Below are positions 1 through 7,754 of a stretch of DNA of 64,000 nucleotides, one piece after another (the first letter of the stretch is position 1; each line of letters opens with the position of its first letter). The notes under the pieces are model-generated. The model searched no databases, was not told the DNA's origin, and saw nothing but the letters and a program-made list of their open reading frames with translations. The position numbers and the translations under genes are program-made. Source of the stretch: Limnohabitans sp. 63ED37-2 (GTDB lineage Bacteria; Pseudomonadota; Gammaproteobacteria; Burkholderiales; Burkholderiaceae_C). The stretch spans positions 1,483,501 through 1,547,500 of the forward strand of contig NZ_CP011774.1 of NCBI RefSeq assembly GCF_001412535.1, in the 5' to 3' direction.

Positions 1-1091
1 TGACCTTGGTCGTTTTGCTCAGTCAGGCGCCCCACCCAATCGAGGCTGCGCAAAACCTCCAGCACTTGGCGCAGCTCGCTCGTTTCCACCCGCAAGCGCA
101 TGGCCAACTCGTCGGTGCTCAAACCCCGCCGATCGGTCGCCTTGGCCGTATTCAACTCGCCCAAAACCTCCAAGGCCAGCCGAAAGGTCCAGCCCGCGCC
201 CTCCGGTTTGCGCAACTCTTGCCGGCCCAACTCGGGCAAGCTGGCGGCCAACACGGCCCCCAACAACACCAGCAGCCAAGTCACATAAATCCAGACCAAC
301 AAAATCGGCAACGCAGCGAAAGCGCCATAAATCAGCGAATAAGTGGGCACCTCCAGCAGGTACAGGGCCATACCTTTTTTGGCCAACTCCAAGGCCCCAG
401 CGACAAAAAAGCCTGCCGTGATGGCATGACGCCAGCGCACGCGGGTGAAGGGCACGTAAAAATACAAACCACTCACACAAGCGGTGAGCAGCAAAAACTC
501 AAAACTGTCGAGCAACCAGCGGATGGAGCCGGGCAACACATCGACCACATCGCGTGAAGCCGTCGCCACATAAGATGTGATGGCCAGGCTGGCCCCCAAA
601 AACAAAGGCCCCAAGGTGATCGACGACCAATACAACAAGACCCTTTGCGCCAAAGGCCGCTGTCGCTGCAAGCCCCAAATTTGCCCCAAAGTGCGCTCGA
701 TCGTGACCATCAAAAAAACGGCCGACATCAACACCGCCACCAAACCCACAGAGCCCAATCGACTGGCTTTGCGCGAAAACTGGGTCAAATAGCTCAGCAC
801 CTGACGGGCAATGCTCTCGGGCACCAAACTTTCAATCAGCCAGCGCTGGATCGTGTCCTGGAACTTGCCAAACACCGGAAAAGCCGAAAACACCGCCAAA
901 CCGAGCGCGAACAAAGGCACCAAAGCCAGCACCGTGGTGAAAGTGAGCGAACTGGCGCTCACGCCCAGTCGTGCCTCGCGAAAGCGTTCGGTCAACAGAC
1001 TCGCCATCTGGCGCCAAGGAAAAACGGTCAGTTCCTGCCACCAGAGCGAGAGGTGCGCTGGCCAAGAGGACTTTGAGAGGGGAGATTGCAT
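1..1091 (-). CDS. YihY/RNase BN-like inner membrane protein (3' end cut)
   Basis: Reading the minus strand from the ATG at 1091 gives a protein beginning MQSPLSKSSWPAHLSLWWQE. It continues into several hydrophobic helices of the YihY/BrkB type, with stretches such as SLTFTTVLALVPLFALGLAV, GSVGLVAVLMSAVFLMVTIE and GAFAALPILLVWIYVTWLLV. The reading frame stays open to base 1, so the C-terminus lies outside the window. After the membrane part comes a cytoplasmic tail that looks like a winged-helix fold (RRGLSTDELAMRLRVETSEL). Members were once called ribonuclease BN, but that activity belongs to a different protein, so the function is best left open. Its start codon lies only about 21 bp from that of the divergent DUF2069 gene. 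Confidence 0.85.
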   Translation of the reverse strand, partial: MQSPLSKSSWPAHLSLWWQELTVFPWRQMASLLTERFREARLGVSASSLTFTTVLALVPLFALGLAVFSAFPVFGKFQDTIQRWLIESLVPESIARQVLSYLTQFSRKASRLGSVGLVAVLMSAVFLMVTIERTLGQIWGLQRQRPLAQRVLLYWSSITLGPLFLGASLAITSYVATASRDVVDVLPGSIRWLLDSFEFLLLTACVSGLYFYVPFTRVRWRHAITAGFFVAGALELAKKGMALYLLEVPTYSLIYGAFAALPILLVWIYVTWLLVLLGAVLAASLPELGRQELRKPEGAGWTFRLALEVLGELNTAKATDRRGLSTDELAMRLRVETSELRQVLEVLRSLDWVGRLTEQNDQG

Positions 1092-1112
1092 GCCCGGTAT
1101 GATGCCACCGCA

Positions 1113-1520
1113 ATGAACTCCATCACAGAAAACACACACCCTGGCGTCGATTTCACACGCTGGTTGGCCGTCGGCAGTCTGCTGGGCCTGATCCTTTTGG
1201 GCTTGCTCTGGGAACTTTGGCTGGCCCCCTTGCGGCCGGGCGGCTCTTGGTGGGTCATCAAGGTGCTGCCTTTGTGTATACCCCTGGCTGGCCTGCTCAA
1301 AAACCGCATGTACACCTACCGCTGGGTCAGCATGCTGGTCTGGTTGTACTTCACCGAAGGCGTCATGCGGGCTTGGGGCGATGCTTGGCCTTCCAACGGT
1401 TTGGCCGGTCTGCAGATCCTGTTGTGTACCACCTTGTTTGTGGCCTGCGCACTGCATGTGCGGATCCGCTTCAAGGCCGCCAAAGCCACCGGTAACTTTG
1501 TGCCCGTTCCTCGAGACTGA
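1113..1520 (+). CDS. DUF2069 family small membrane protein
   Basis: This 135-residue protein has about four hydrophobic segments, for example WLAVGSLLGLILLGLLWELW, VLPLCIPLAGLL and GLQILLCTTLFVACALHVRI. It matches the DUF2069 family in size and in the conserved RMYTYRWVSMLVWLYFTEG stretch. No biochemical function is known for the family. I start at MNSITENT; an in-frame ATG at 1086 would overlap the divergent yihY-like start and is less likely. The gene is followed after 5 bp by the FAD oxidoreductase, so the two are probably co-transcribed. Confidence 0.8.
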   Translation: MNSITENTHPGVDFTRWLAVGSLLGLILLGLLWELWLAPLRPGGSWWVIKVLPLCIPLAGLLKNRMYTYRWVSMLVWLYFTEGVMRAWGDAWPSNGLAGLQILLCTTLFVACALHVRIRFKAAKATGNFVPVPRD

Positions 1521-1525
1521 ATACC

Positions 1526-2962
1526 ATGAACGCCCCCCTGCCCCACCCATTGCTTGAACAGCTGCGCCAAATTTGTGGTGCAGCCAACGTCCTCACACAC
1601 GACGACCCAGCCACCGACCTCAGTCCCTGGGAACAAGACTGGCGCAAACGGGTGCGGGGTCGCGCCTTGGCCGTGGTGCGTCCGGGTGACACCACGCAAG
1701 TGGCCGCCGTGGTCAAAGCTTGTGCCGCAGCGGGCACCCCCATCGTGCCGCAAGGCGGCAACACCGGGCTGGTGGTGGGTGGCGTGCCCAACGGCTCTGG
1801 CACACAGATTGTGCTGAGCATGACCCGCATGAACGCCGTGCGGGCCATCGATCCGGCCAACCTGACCATCACCGTGGAAGCGGGTTGTGTGCTGCAAAAC
1901 CTGCAGGCCGCTGCCGAAGCCGCAGGTTTTCTGTTCCCCCTGAGTCTGGGCGCCGAAGGCAGCTGCACCATCGGCGGCAACCTGGGCACCAACGCCGGCG
2001 GTACACAGGTGGTGCGCTACGGCAACACCCGCGAGCTGTGCCTGGGGCTGGAGGTGGTCACCGCGCAAGGCGAGGTCTGGCACGGCTTGAGCGGCCTGCG
2101 CAAGGACAACACGGGCTACGACCTGCGCAATTTGATGATCGGCAGCGAAGGCACTCTGGGCATCATCACCGCCGCCACCATGAAGCTCTACCCTCAGCCC
2201 GCTGCACAACTCACCGCTTGGGCCGCGGTGCCCAGCGTGGAAGCGGCGGTGCAACTGCTGGGCTTGGCCCACCAACGCCTGGGGCCGGGCCTGACGGGTT
2301 TTGAAGTCATGGGCCAGTTCGCCCTGAGTTTGGTGGACAAACACTACCCGCAACTGCGCGTGCCGCTCTGGCAAGAAACACCTTGGTGTGTGCTGCTGGA
2401 GAACTCCGACAGCGAAAGCGAAAGCCACGCCCGGGGACAGTTTGAAGCCCTGCTCGAAGCCGCGCTGGAACTGGGCTGCGTGACCGACGCCGTGGTCGCC
2501 GAAAACCTCACGCAGGCCAAAGGCCTGTGGCACATCCGCGAAAGCATCACGATGGCGCAGGCCGCCGAAGGCCTGAACATCAAACACGACATCAGCATCC
2601 CGGTCTCACGCATCCCGAACTTTGTGGCCGAGACCGATGCCCTGCTGGCCCAAAACGTGCCCGGCGTGCGCATGGTGGACTTTGGCCACCTGGGCGACGG
2701 CAACCTGCACTACAACGTGCAAGCGCCCGAAGGGGCCGATGGGCAGGCCTTTTTACGCGAGTTCGAAGACAAGGTGAACACCCTGGTGTTCGATCAGGTC
2801 AAACGCTTTGGCGGCTCTATCAGCGCCGAGCACGGCGTGGGCGAGCAAAAAGTGCACAAACTCCCCCACTACAAAGATCCCACGGCCCTGGCCATGATGC
2901 GGGCGGTCAAAAAAGCGTTGGACCCGCAGAACATCCTGAACCCGGGGCGTGTCCTGAGCTGA
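1526..2962 (+). CDS. FAD-linked D-2-hydroxyacid dehydrogenase (D-lactate / D-2-hydroxyglutarate type)
   Basis: This 478-residue protein belongs to the FAD-binding PCMH superfamily (GlcD/D2HGDH group). These enzymes oxidise a D-2-hydroxyacid to the 2-oxoacid using bound FAD. The N-terminal half carries the FAD site (PQGGNTGLVVGG near residue 73, then GAEGSCTIGGNLGTNAGG and GSEGTLGIITAATMKLYP). The C-terminal half has the FAD-oxidase C domain motifs GHLGDGNLHYN and GGSISAEHGVGEQK, which hold metal- and substrate-binding histidines. The length fits the family. The substrate (lactate, 2-hydroxyglutarate or glycolate) cannot be told from the sequence. No GlcE or GlcF subunit is adjacent, which argues for a single-subunit enzyme. 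Confidence 0.87.
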   Translation: MNAPLPHPLLEQLRQICGAANVLTHDDPATDLSPWEQDWRKRVRGRALAVVRPGDTTQVAAVVKACAAAGTPIVPQGGNTGLVVGGVPNGSGTQIVLSMTRMNAVRAIDPANLTITVEAGCVLQNLQAAAEAAGFLFPLSLGAEGSCTIGGNLGTNAGGTQVVRYGNTRELCLGLEVVTAQGEVWHGLSGLRKDNTGYDLRNLMIGSEGTLGIITAATMKLYPQPAAQLTAWAAVPSVEAAVQLLGLAHQRLGPGLTGFEVMGQFALSLVDKHYPQLRVPLWQETPWCVLLENSDSESESHARGQFEALLEAALELGCVTDAVVAENLTQAKGLWHIRESITMAQAAEGLNIKHDISIPVSRIPNFVAETDALLAQNVPGVRMVDFGHLGDGNLHYNVQAPEGADGQAFLREFEDKVNTLVFDQVKRFGGSISAEHGVGEQKVHKLPHYKDPTALAMMRAVKKALDPQNILNPGRVLS

Positions 2963-2989
2963 TTTCGGCTGCATTTAAACTTCACCTCC

Positions 2990-3829
2990 ATGACCACATC
3001 AGCCAAACCCATCCGCAGCCAGTACGAAGACTTCATGCGCCACGTCTACACGACGGGTGTGCAAAAGGGTGACCGCACTGGAACAGGCACCCGCAGCGTA
3101 TTTGGCCACCAGATGCGGTTTGACCTGAACGAGGGCTTTCCGCTGGTCACCACCAAGAAGGTTTTTTTGCGGGCCATCATTGTGGAGCTGTTGTGGTTTT
3201 TGCGCGGCGACAGCAATGTGAAGTGGCTGCAAGAGCGCGGCTGCACCATTTGGGATGAATGGGCTCGCGAAGACGGCTCGCTCGGTCCGGTTTATGGTGT
3301 GCAGTGGCGCAGCTGGCCCACCCCGGGTGGCGGCCACATCGACCAAATGCAGCAGGTCATGGACACGCTGAAAAACAACCCAGATTCACGTCGCATCATC
3401 GTGAGCGCCTGGAACGTGGCCGAACTCGACCAGATGGCGCTGATGCCTTGCCATGCGTTCTTCCAGTTTTATGTGTCGCCGCCCCAAAAGGCGGGCGACA
3501 AGCCGCGCCTGAGCTGCCAGCTGTACCAGCGCAGCGCAGACATCTTTTTGGGCGTGCCCTTCAACATCGCCAGCTACGCCCTGCTCACCCACATGGTGGC
3601 GCAGCAGTGCGACATGGATGTGGGGGACTTCATCTGGACGGGTGGTGATTGCCACATTTACAGCAACCACCATGAGCAGGTGGAACTTCAGCTGAGCCGC
3701 ACGCCCATGGCCTACCCAACCCTGAACATCAAACGCAAGCCCGCGTCCATCTTCGATTACGAATTTGAAGACTTCGAGGTCGTGGGTTACGAATGCCACC
3801 CTGCGATCAAAGCGCCTGTCGCTGTCTGA
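2990..3829 (+). CDS. thyA: thymidylate synthase
   Basis: ThyA makes dTMP from dUMP with methylene-tetrahydrofolate as carbon donor and reductant. The 279-residue protein has the folate/dUMP signature through DRTGTGTRSVFGHQMRFDL, the catalytic cysteine in MALMPCHAFFQFYV, the phosphate-binding SRRIIVSAWN, and the C-terminal end with YECHPAIKAPVAV. It is slightly longer than the 264-residue E. coli enzyme because of a short insert (SPPQKAGDKPRLSC) after the active site. The next gene, folA, regenerates the dihydrofolate that ThyA produces, so the pairing is functional. Start at the ATG at 2990, 27 bp after the upstream stop codon. Confidence 0.97.
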   Translation: MTTSAKPIRSQYEDFMRHVYTTGVQKGDRTGTGTRSVFGHQMRFDLNEGFPLVTTKKVFLRAIIVELLWFLRGDSNVKWLQERGCTIWDEWAREDGSLGPVYGVQWRSWPTPGGGHIDQMQQVMDTLKNNPDSRRIIVSAWNVAELDQMALMPCHAFFQFYVSPPQKAGDKPRLSCQLYQRSADIFLGVPFNIASYALLTHMVAQQCDMDVGDFIWTGGDCHIYSNHHEQVELQLSRTPMAYPTLNIKRKPASIFDYEFEDFEVVGYECHPAIKAPVAV

Positions 3830-3839
3830 GGCCAGGCTG

Positions 3840-4334
3840 ATGAAGCTGCACCTGATTTACGCCCGAGCCCGCAATGGCGTGATCGGCAAAGACAACCAGA
3901 TGCCTTGGCATCTGCCCGAAGACCTGGCGCATTTCAAGCGCGTGACGCTGGGCCAGCCGGTCATCATGGGCCGCAAGACTTGGGACTCTCTGCCCGCCCG
4001 CTTCAGGCCCCTGCCCGGTCGCACCAACATCGTGATCACCCGTCAGCCCGACTGGCACGCCGATGGCGCATCGCGTGCGGCCTCCATCGAAGAGGCCATG
4101 CAGCTGTGTGGTGATGTGCCCGATGCCTGGATCATGGGCGGCGCCGAAATTTACCGCCAAGCCGAGCCACTGGCCAGCACGGCGGTGGTCACGGAGATAG
4201 ACGCCGACTTTGAAGGTGACGCCTACGCCCCACTGCTCGGTGCCGATTGGCGAGAGGTGAAACGCGAATCACACACCTCAAACCAAGACATGGGTTTCGC
4301 CTTCGTCACCTACCAACATTCACGCAACCCATGA
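3840..4334 (+). CDS. folA: dihydrofolate reductase
   Basis: This 164-residue enzyme reduces dihydrofolate to tetrahydrofolate with NADPH. It shows the diagnostic N-terminal run (IYARARNGVIGKDNQMPWHL), the active-site acidic residue in LPEDLAHFK, the cofactor motif VIMGRKTWDSLP, and the second NADPH motif WIMGGAEIYRQA. The start is the ATG at 3840, where the protein begins MKLHLIYARA; upstream in-frame codons would extend into thyA. It lies 10 bp downstream of thyA and its stop overlaps the start of xth (ATGA), so the three form one operon. This is the trimethoprim target; nothing in the sequence suggests the resistant plasmid type. Confidence 0.96.
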   Translation: MKLHLIYARARNGVIGKDNQMPWHLPEDLAHFKRVTLGQPVIMGRKTWDSLPARFRPLPGRTNIVITRQPDWHADGASRAASIEEAMQLCGDVPDAWIMGGAEIYRQAEPLASTAVVTEIDADFEGDAYAPLLGADWREVKRESHTSNQDMGFAFVTYQHSRNP

Positions 4335-5110
4335 AAATCGCCACTTGGAACGTCAACTCCTTGTCTGTGCGCCTGCCGCAAGTACTGGACTGGTTGGCCG
4401 CGAATCCGACCGATGTGCTGGCCTTACAAGAACTCAAACTGACAGACGACAAGTTTCCAGCCGCCGCCTTGGCCGAAGTTGGCTACCAAGCGCAATGGTT
4501 TGGTCAAAAAACTTACAACGGTGTGGCCCTGATTTCCAAAGTCGGTGGTGCCGATGTGGTGAAAAACATCCCAGGCTTTGAAGACGACATGTCGCGCGTC
4601 ATTGCCGCCACCTACCCCGATGGCGCGGGAGGTACGGTGCGGGTGATCGGTGCGTATTTCCCCAACGGCCAAGCGCCCGACAGCGACAAGTTTGTCTACA
4701 AAATGCGCTGGTTGGATGCGCTGCGCGAATGGGTGGGCAGCGAGATGCAAAAACACCCGAACTTGGTGCTGCTGGGTGATTACAACATCACCTTTGACGA
4801 ACTCGACATGTGGGATCCGGTGGCTTTGGCAGGCACCATCCACTGCACCGACGCGGAACGTGAGAAGCTGCAAGGCCTGATCGGCTTGGGCCTGACCGAC
4901 AGCTTCCGACTGTTTGAGCAACCCGAAAAAAGTTACAGCTGGTGGGATTACCGCGAATTTGCCTTCCGCCGCAACCGGGGCTTGCGCATCGACCACATCT
5001 TGATTTCGCAAGCACTGAAGGCCCGCGCCAGAGCCTGCATGATTGATCGCGCCCCTCGCAAAAATGAGCGCCCCAGCGACCACGCGCCCGTGGTGCTGAC
5101 GCTGGCCTGA
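4331..5110 (+). CDS. xth: exodeoxyribonuclease III (AP endonuclease)
   Basis: The 259-residue protein is an exonuclease III/AP endonuclease of the EEP superfamily. It cleaves DNA at abasic sites and trims 3' blocked ends in base-excision repair. Seen in order are MKIATWNVNSL, LALQELKLTDDKFP (metal-binding Glu), YNGVALISK, the catalytic LLGDYNITFDELD, and the C-terminal RIDHILISQAL and SDHAPVVLTL with the catalytic Asp-His pair. The start ATG overlaps the folA stop by 4 bp. The gene ends 1 bp before the stop of the convergent alpha-E gene, so no separate terminator fits between them. It could be named xthA; the orthologue assignment within ExoIII types is less certain. Confidence 0.94.
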   Translation: MKIATWNVNSLSVRLPQVLDWLAANPTDVLALQELKLTDDKFPAAALAEVGYQAQWFGQKTYNGVALISKVGGADVVKNIPGFEDDMSRVIAATYPDGAGGTVRVIGAYFPNGQAPDSDKFVYKMRWLDALREWVGSEMQKHPNLVLLGDYNITFDELDMWDPVALAGTIHCTDAEREKLQGLIGLGLTDSFRLFEQPEKSYSWWDYREFAFRRNRGLRIDHILISQALKARARACMIDRAPRKNERPSDHAPVVLTLA

Positions 5111-5111
5111 T

Positions 5112-6116
5112 TCAAGCCGCTTGTGGCATCAAGAACTCGCGGCTGATGCGCACACCGAGCACATTCACCCGCTCCAAAAACTGCGTCAGGTAAGCGTGCA
5201 GGCCCGTGGCCAAGATCTCGTCGATGCGGCCAAAGGCCAGCTCTGAGCGCAGTCGACCTGCTTGTCGCAAGGTGTCGCTGCCCGCATCATGCGAGACGAG
5301 TTTGAGGTTGGCCACCACCTCGTTGAGACTGGCATGCAAGGAACGTGGCATGTCGGGTCGCAGAATCAGCAACTCCGCCACACGCTCTGGGCGAATCACG
5401 TCGCGGTAGACCTTGCGGTAGACCTCAAAGCCGCTGACGCTGCGCAAGATCGCGCTCCAGTGGTAGAAGTCGTACTCATGCATTGCTTCGGCAATTTCAG
5501 CGCTTGGACCGCCTTGCCTCTGTGCAGCACCAAAATTCGGCGCCCCAAAAAAGTCGTTTTGCATGGCGTGGAACTTCACATCCACCAGCCGCGCGGTGTT
5601 GTCGGCCCGCTCCAAAAACGTGCCCATGCGCATGAAGTACAGAGATTCGTCCATCAGCATGGTGCCCACCGTCACGCCGCGTGACAGGTGCGAGCGGAAC
5701 TTCACCCACTCAAAAAACTGGCCCGGATCACGCTCAAACTCGCCGCTTTTGAGCATGCGGTTGACTTCGAGCCAGGTCTGGTTTTGGGTCTCCCAAACCT
5801 CGGTGGTGAGGGTGCCACGCACCGCGCGGGCGTTTTCTCGGGCCGCTCGCAGGCAAGACAAGATCGACGAAGGGTTGTTGTCGTTTTTGACCATGAAGGC
5901 CATCACATCGCGCGGCGTGATGGTTTTGTACTGCGAAAGGTACGAAGGCAACAACTCGCTGATGGACAAAATACCCTCCCAGCCCGCCTCGACGGCGGCG
6001 GCCGACTGCGGCAGCAAGGAGGTTTCATAGCTCACATTGAGCATGCGGGCGGTGTTCTCAGCCCGCTCCATGTAGCGGGACATCCAGAAGAGGTGATCGG
6101 CGGTGCGGCTCAGCAT
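5112..6116 (-). CDS. alpha-E domain protein (partner of circularly permuted ATP-grasp)
   Basis: This 334-residue, mostly helical protein belongs to the alpha-E family (COG2307). The N-terminus MLSRTADHLFWMSRYMERAE is the family signature; HLSRGVTVGTMLMDESLYFM and FLERADNTARLVDVKFH follow later. I start at 6116 because an AAGGAA ribosome site sits just upstream; a longer frame to 6155 lacks one. The family nearly always sits next to a circularly permuted ATP-grasp and transglutaminases, as here, and is predicted to work with them in forming or modifying peptide bonds. It probably shares a transcript with the ATP-grasp gene upstream on the same strand. A related domain is fused to ATP-grasp in the gene at 14011. 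No catalytic role is established. Confidence 0.9.
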   Translation of the reverse strand: MLSRTADHLFWMSRYMERAENTARMLNVSYETSLLPQSAAAVEAGWEGILSISELLPSYLSQYKTITPRDVMAFMVKNDNNPSSILSCLRAARENARAVRGTLTTEVWETQNQTWLEVNRMLKSGEFERDPGQFFEWVKFRSHLSRGVTVGTMLMDESLYFMRMGTFLERADNTARLVDVKFHAMQNDFFGAPNFGAAQRQGGPSAEIAEAMHEYDFYHWSAILRSVSGFEVYRKVYRDVIRPERVAELLILRPDMPRSLHASLNEVVANLKLVSHDAGSDTLRQAGRLRSELAFGRIDEILATGLHAYLTQFLERVNVLGVRISREFLMPQAA

Positions 6117-6130
6117 ATTTTTCCTTGGTG

Positions 6131-6188
6131 TGTCATGCCCGACTTGATCGGACATCCATAGATCCTCGGGTCAAGCCCAAGGATGACA
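6131..6188. repeat. 58-bp inverted-repeat element between ATP-grasp and alpha-E genes
   Basis: The element is bounded by TGTCAT and ATGACA. It holds two inner hairpins: GCCCGACTTGATCGGAC at 6138-6154 and ATCCTCGGGTCAAGCCCAAGGAT (positions 6162-6184), each with one mismatch. The layout (outer palindrome, two inner stems, intergenic) is that of a dispersed small repeat rather than a terminator, since no T-run follows. Copies elsewhere in the genome would be expected but none was seen in this window. Confidence 0.6.
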
Positions 6189-6197
6189 GGGGTGAAA

Positions 6198-7661
6198 TCA
6201 GTCCTGCAAAATCCAAGTGTCTTTGGTGCCACCGCCTTGTGACGAGTTCACCACCAAAGAGCCTTCTTTCAAAGCCACGCGGGTCAAGCCGCCTGGCACC
6301 ATCTGCACCGTTCGGCCACTCAGTACAAAGGGGCGCAAGTCGATGTGGCGCGGCGCGATGCCGCTGTCCACATAAGTTGGGCAAGTGGACAAGCTGAGGG
6401 TGGGCTGGGCGATGTAGCCCTCGGGATTGGCCAACAGTGCGCTACGGAAACGCTCGATCTCGGCTTGGGTCGATGCTGGGCCAACCAGCATGCCGTAACC
6501 GCCTGCGCCGTGCACCTCCTTGACCACCAGGTCTTTCAGGTTGGCCAGGGTGTACTTCAAATCGTCGGGTTTGCGGCACTGAAAAGTCGGCACATTCTTG
6601 AGTATTGGCTCCTCACCCAAATAAAACTTGATCATGTCAGGCACATAGGGGTAGATCGACTTGTCGTCGGCCACGCCCGTGCCCACCGCGTTGCAGATGG
6701 CCACATGCCCGGCTTTGTAGGCGTCCATCAGGCCCGCGCAGCCCAAGGTCGAGCTGGGACGGAACACCTTGGGGTCCAAAAAGTCGTCGTCCACCCGGCG
6801 GTAGATCACATCCACCCGCTTGGGGCCGCGTGTGGTGCGCATGTAAACGAACTGGTCTTTGACGAACAGGTCTTGCCCCTCGACCAACTCCACACCCATT
6901 TGCTGCGCCAAAAAGGCGTGCTCGAAATAGGCGCTGTTGTACATGCCGGGGGTGAGTACCACCACCGTCGGTTCAGCCGTGGTGGCGGGGCTGCTGGCCC
7001 GCAGGGTCTCGAGCAGCAAATCGGGGTAATGCGCGACCGGCGCCACACGGTGCTGGCTGAACAGGTCGGGGAAGAGCCGCATCATCATTTTGCGGTCTTC
7101 CAGCATGTAGCTCACGCCGCTGGGTACTCGCAGGTTGTCTTCGAGCACGTAGTACTCGCCCTGGCCTGCGCTGTCAGGTGCTCGCACGATGTCGATGCCG
7201 CTGATGTGGGAATAGATGTTGTTGGGAACATGCACCCCCACCATCTCAGGGCGAAACTGCGCGTTGTTTTCGATCTGCTCGCGGGGAATGATGCCCGCCT
7301 TGAGGATGTCCTGGTCGTGGTACACGTCGTGGATGAAGCGGTTGAGCGCGGTGACGCGTTGCACCAAGCCTGCTTCCATGCTTTTCCACTCTTGAGCAGC
7401 GATCACGCGGGGGATCAGGTCAAACGGGATCAAGCGCTCGGTGCCCCCCTCGTCGGAATTGGCGTCTTCGTCCTTGTCGCCATAGACCGCAAACGTGATG
7501 CCCACGCGCCGGAAAATGACTTCCGCTTCTTCTCGACGCGCGGCCATGAGTTGGGGATCCTGGGATTTCAACCAACGGGCATACGCAGCGTAATGCGCCC
7601 TCACCTCCCCCGAGTCACCCGCAGCGGGCAAGCGGCTGTACATCTCATCAAATTGGCGCAT
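6198..7661 (-). CDS. circularly permuted type 2 ATP-grasp protein
   Basis: This 487-residue protein belongs to COG2308 (DUF404/DUF407), ATP-grasp ligases with a circularly permuted fold. Family features are the N-terminal RQFDEMYSRLP, RLIPFDLIPRVIAAQEW, the nucleotide-site stretch EDNLRVPSGVSYMLEDRK, the mid-domain MYNSAYFEHAFLAQQMGVEL, and the glycine loop VHGAGGYGMLVGPAS. ATP-grasp enzymes join a carboxylate to an amine through an acyl-phosphate; the substrate here is unknown. An AGGAG site precedes the ATG. The alpha-E gene follows on the same strand after a small repeat. A second, fused copy lies at 14011. Confidence 0.92.
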   Translation of the reverse strand: MRQFDEMYSRLPAAGDSGEVRAHYAAYARWLKSQDPQLMAARREEAEVIFRRVGITFAVYGDKDEDANSDEGGTERLIPFDLIPRVIAAQEWKSMEAGLVQRVTALNRFIHDVYHDQDILKAGIIPREQIENNAQFRPEMVGVHVPNNIYSHISGIDIVRAPDSAGQGEYYVLEDNLRVPSGVSYMLEDRKMMMRLFPDLFSQHRVAPVAHYPDLLLETLRASSPATTAEPTVVVLTPGMYNSAYFEHAFLAQQMGVELVEGQDLFVKDQFVYMRTTRGPKRVDVIYRRVDDDFLDPKVFRPSSTLGCAGLMDAYKAGHVAICNAVGTGVADDKSIYPYVPDMIKFYLGEEPILKNVPTFQCRKPDDLKYTLANLKDLVVKEVHGAGGYGMLVGPASTQAEIERFRSALLANPEGYIAQPTLSLSTCPTYVDSGIAPRHIDLRPFVLSGRTVQMVPGGLTRVALKEGSLVVNSSQGGGTKDTWILQD

Positions 7662-7754
7662 GTCACTTCACTCCTGAAACTCTCTAAGCAAATACTGTAC
7701 CTAGCAAGACCAGATTTGCCGCGAGGGCCAACCCAATGTCGTGGTGGGATGGCC

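Noticed and set aside
1316..2587. Long minus-strand reading frame opposite the FAD oxidoreductase
   Set aside because: The encoded sequence is rich in Gln, His and Gly with no domain, as expected for the antisense of a high-GC gene. The plus-strand protein has clear motifs.
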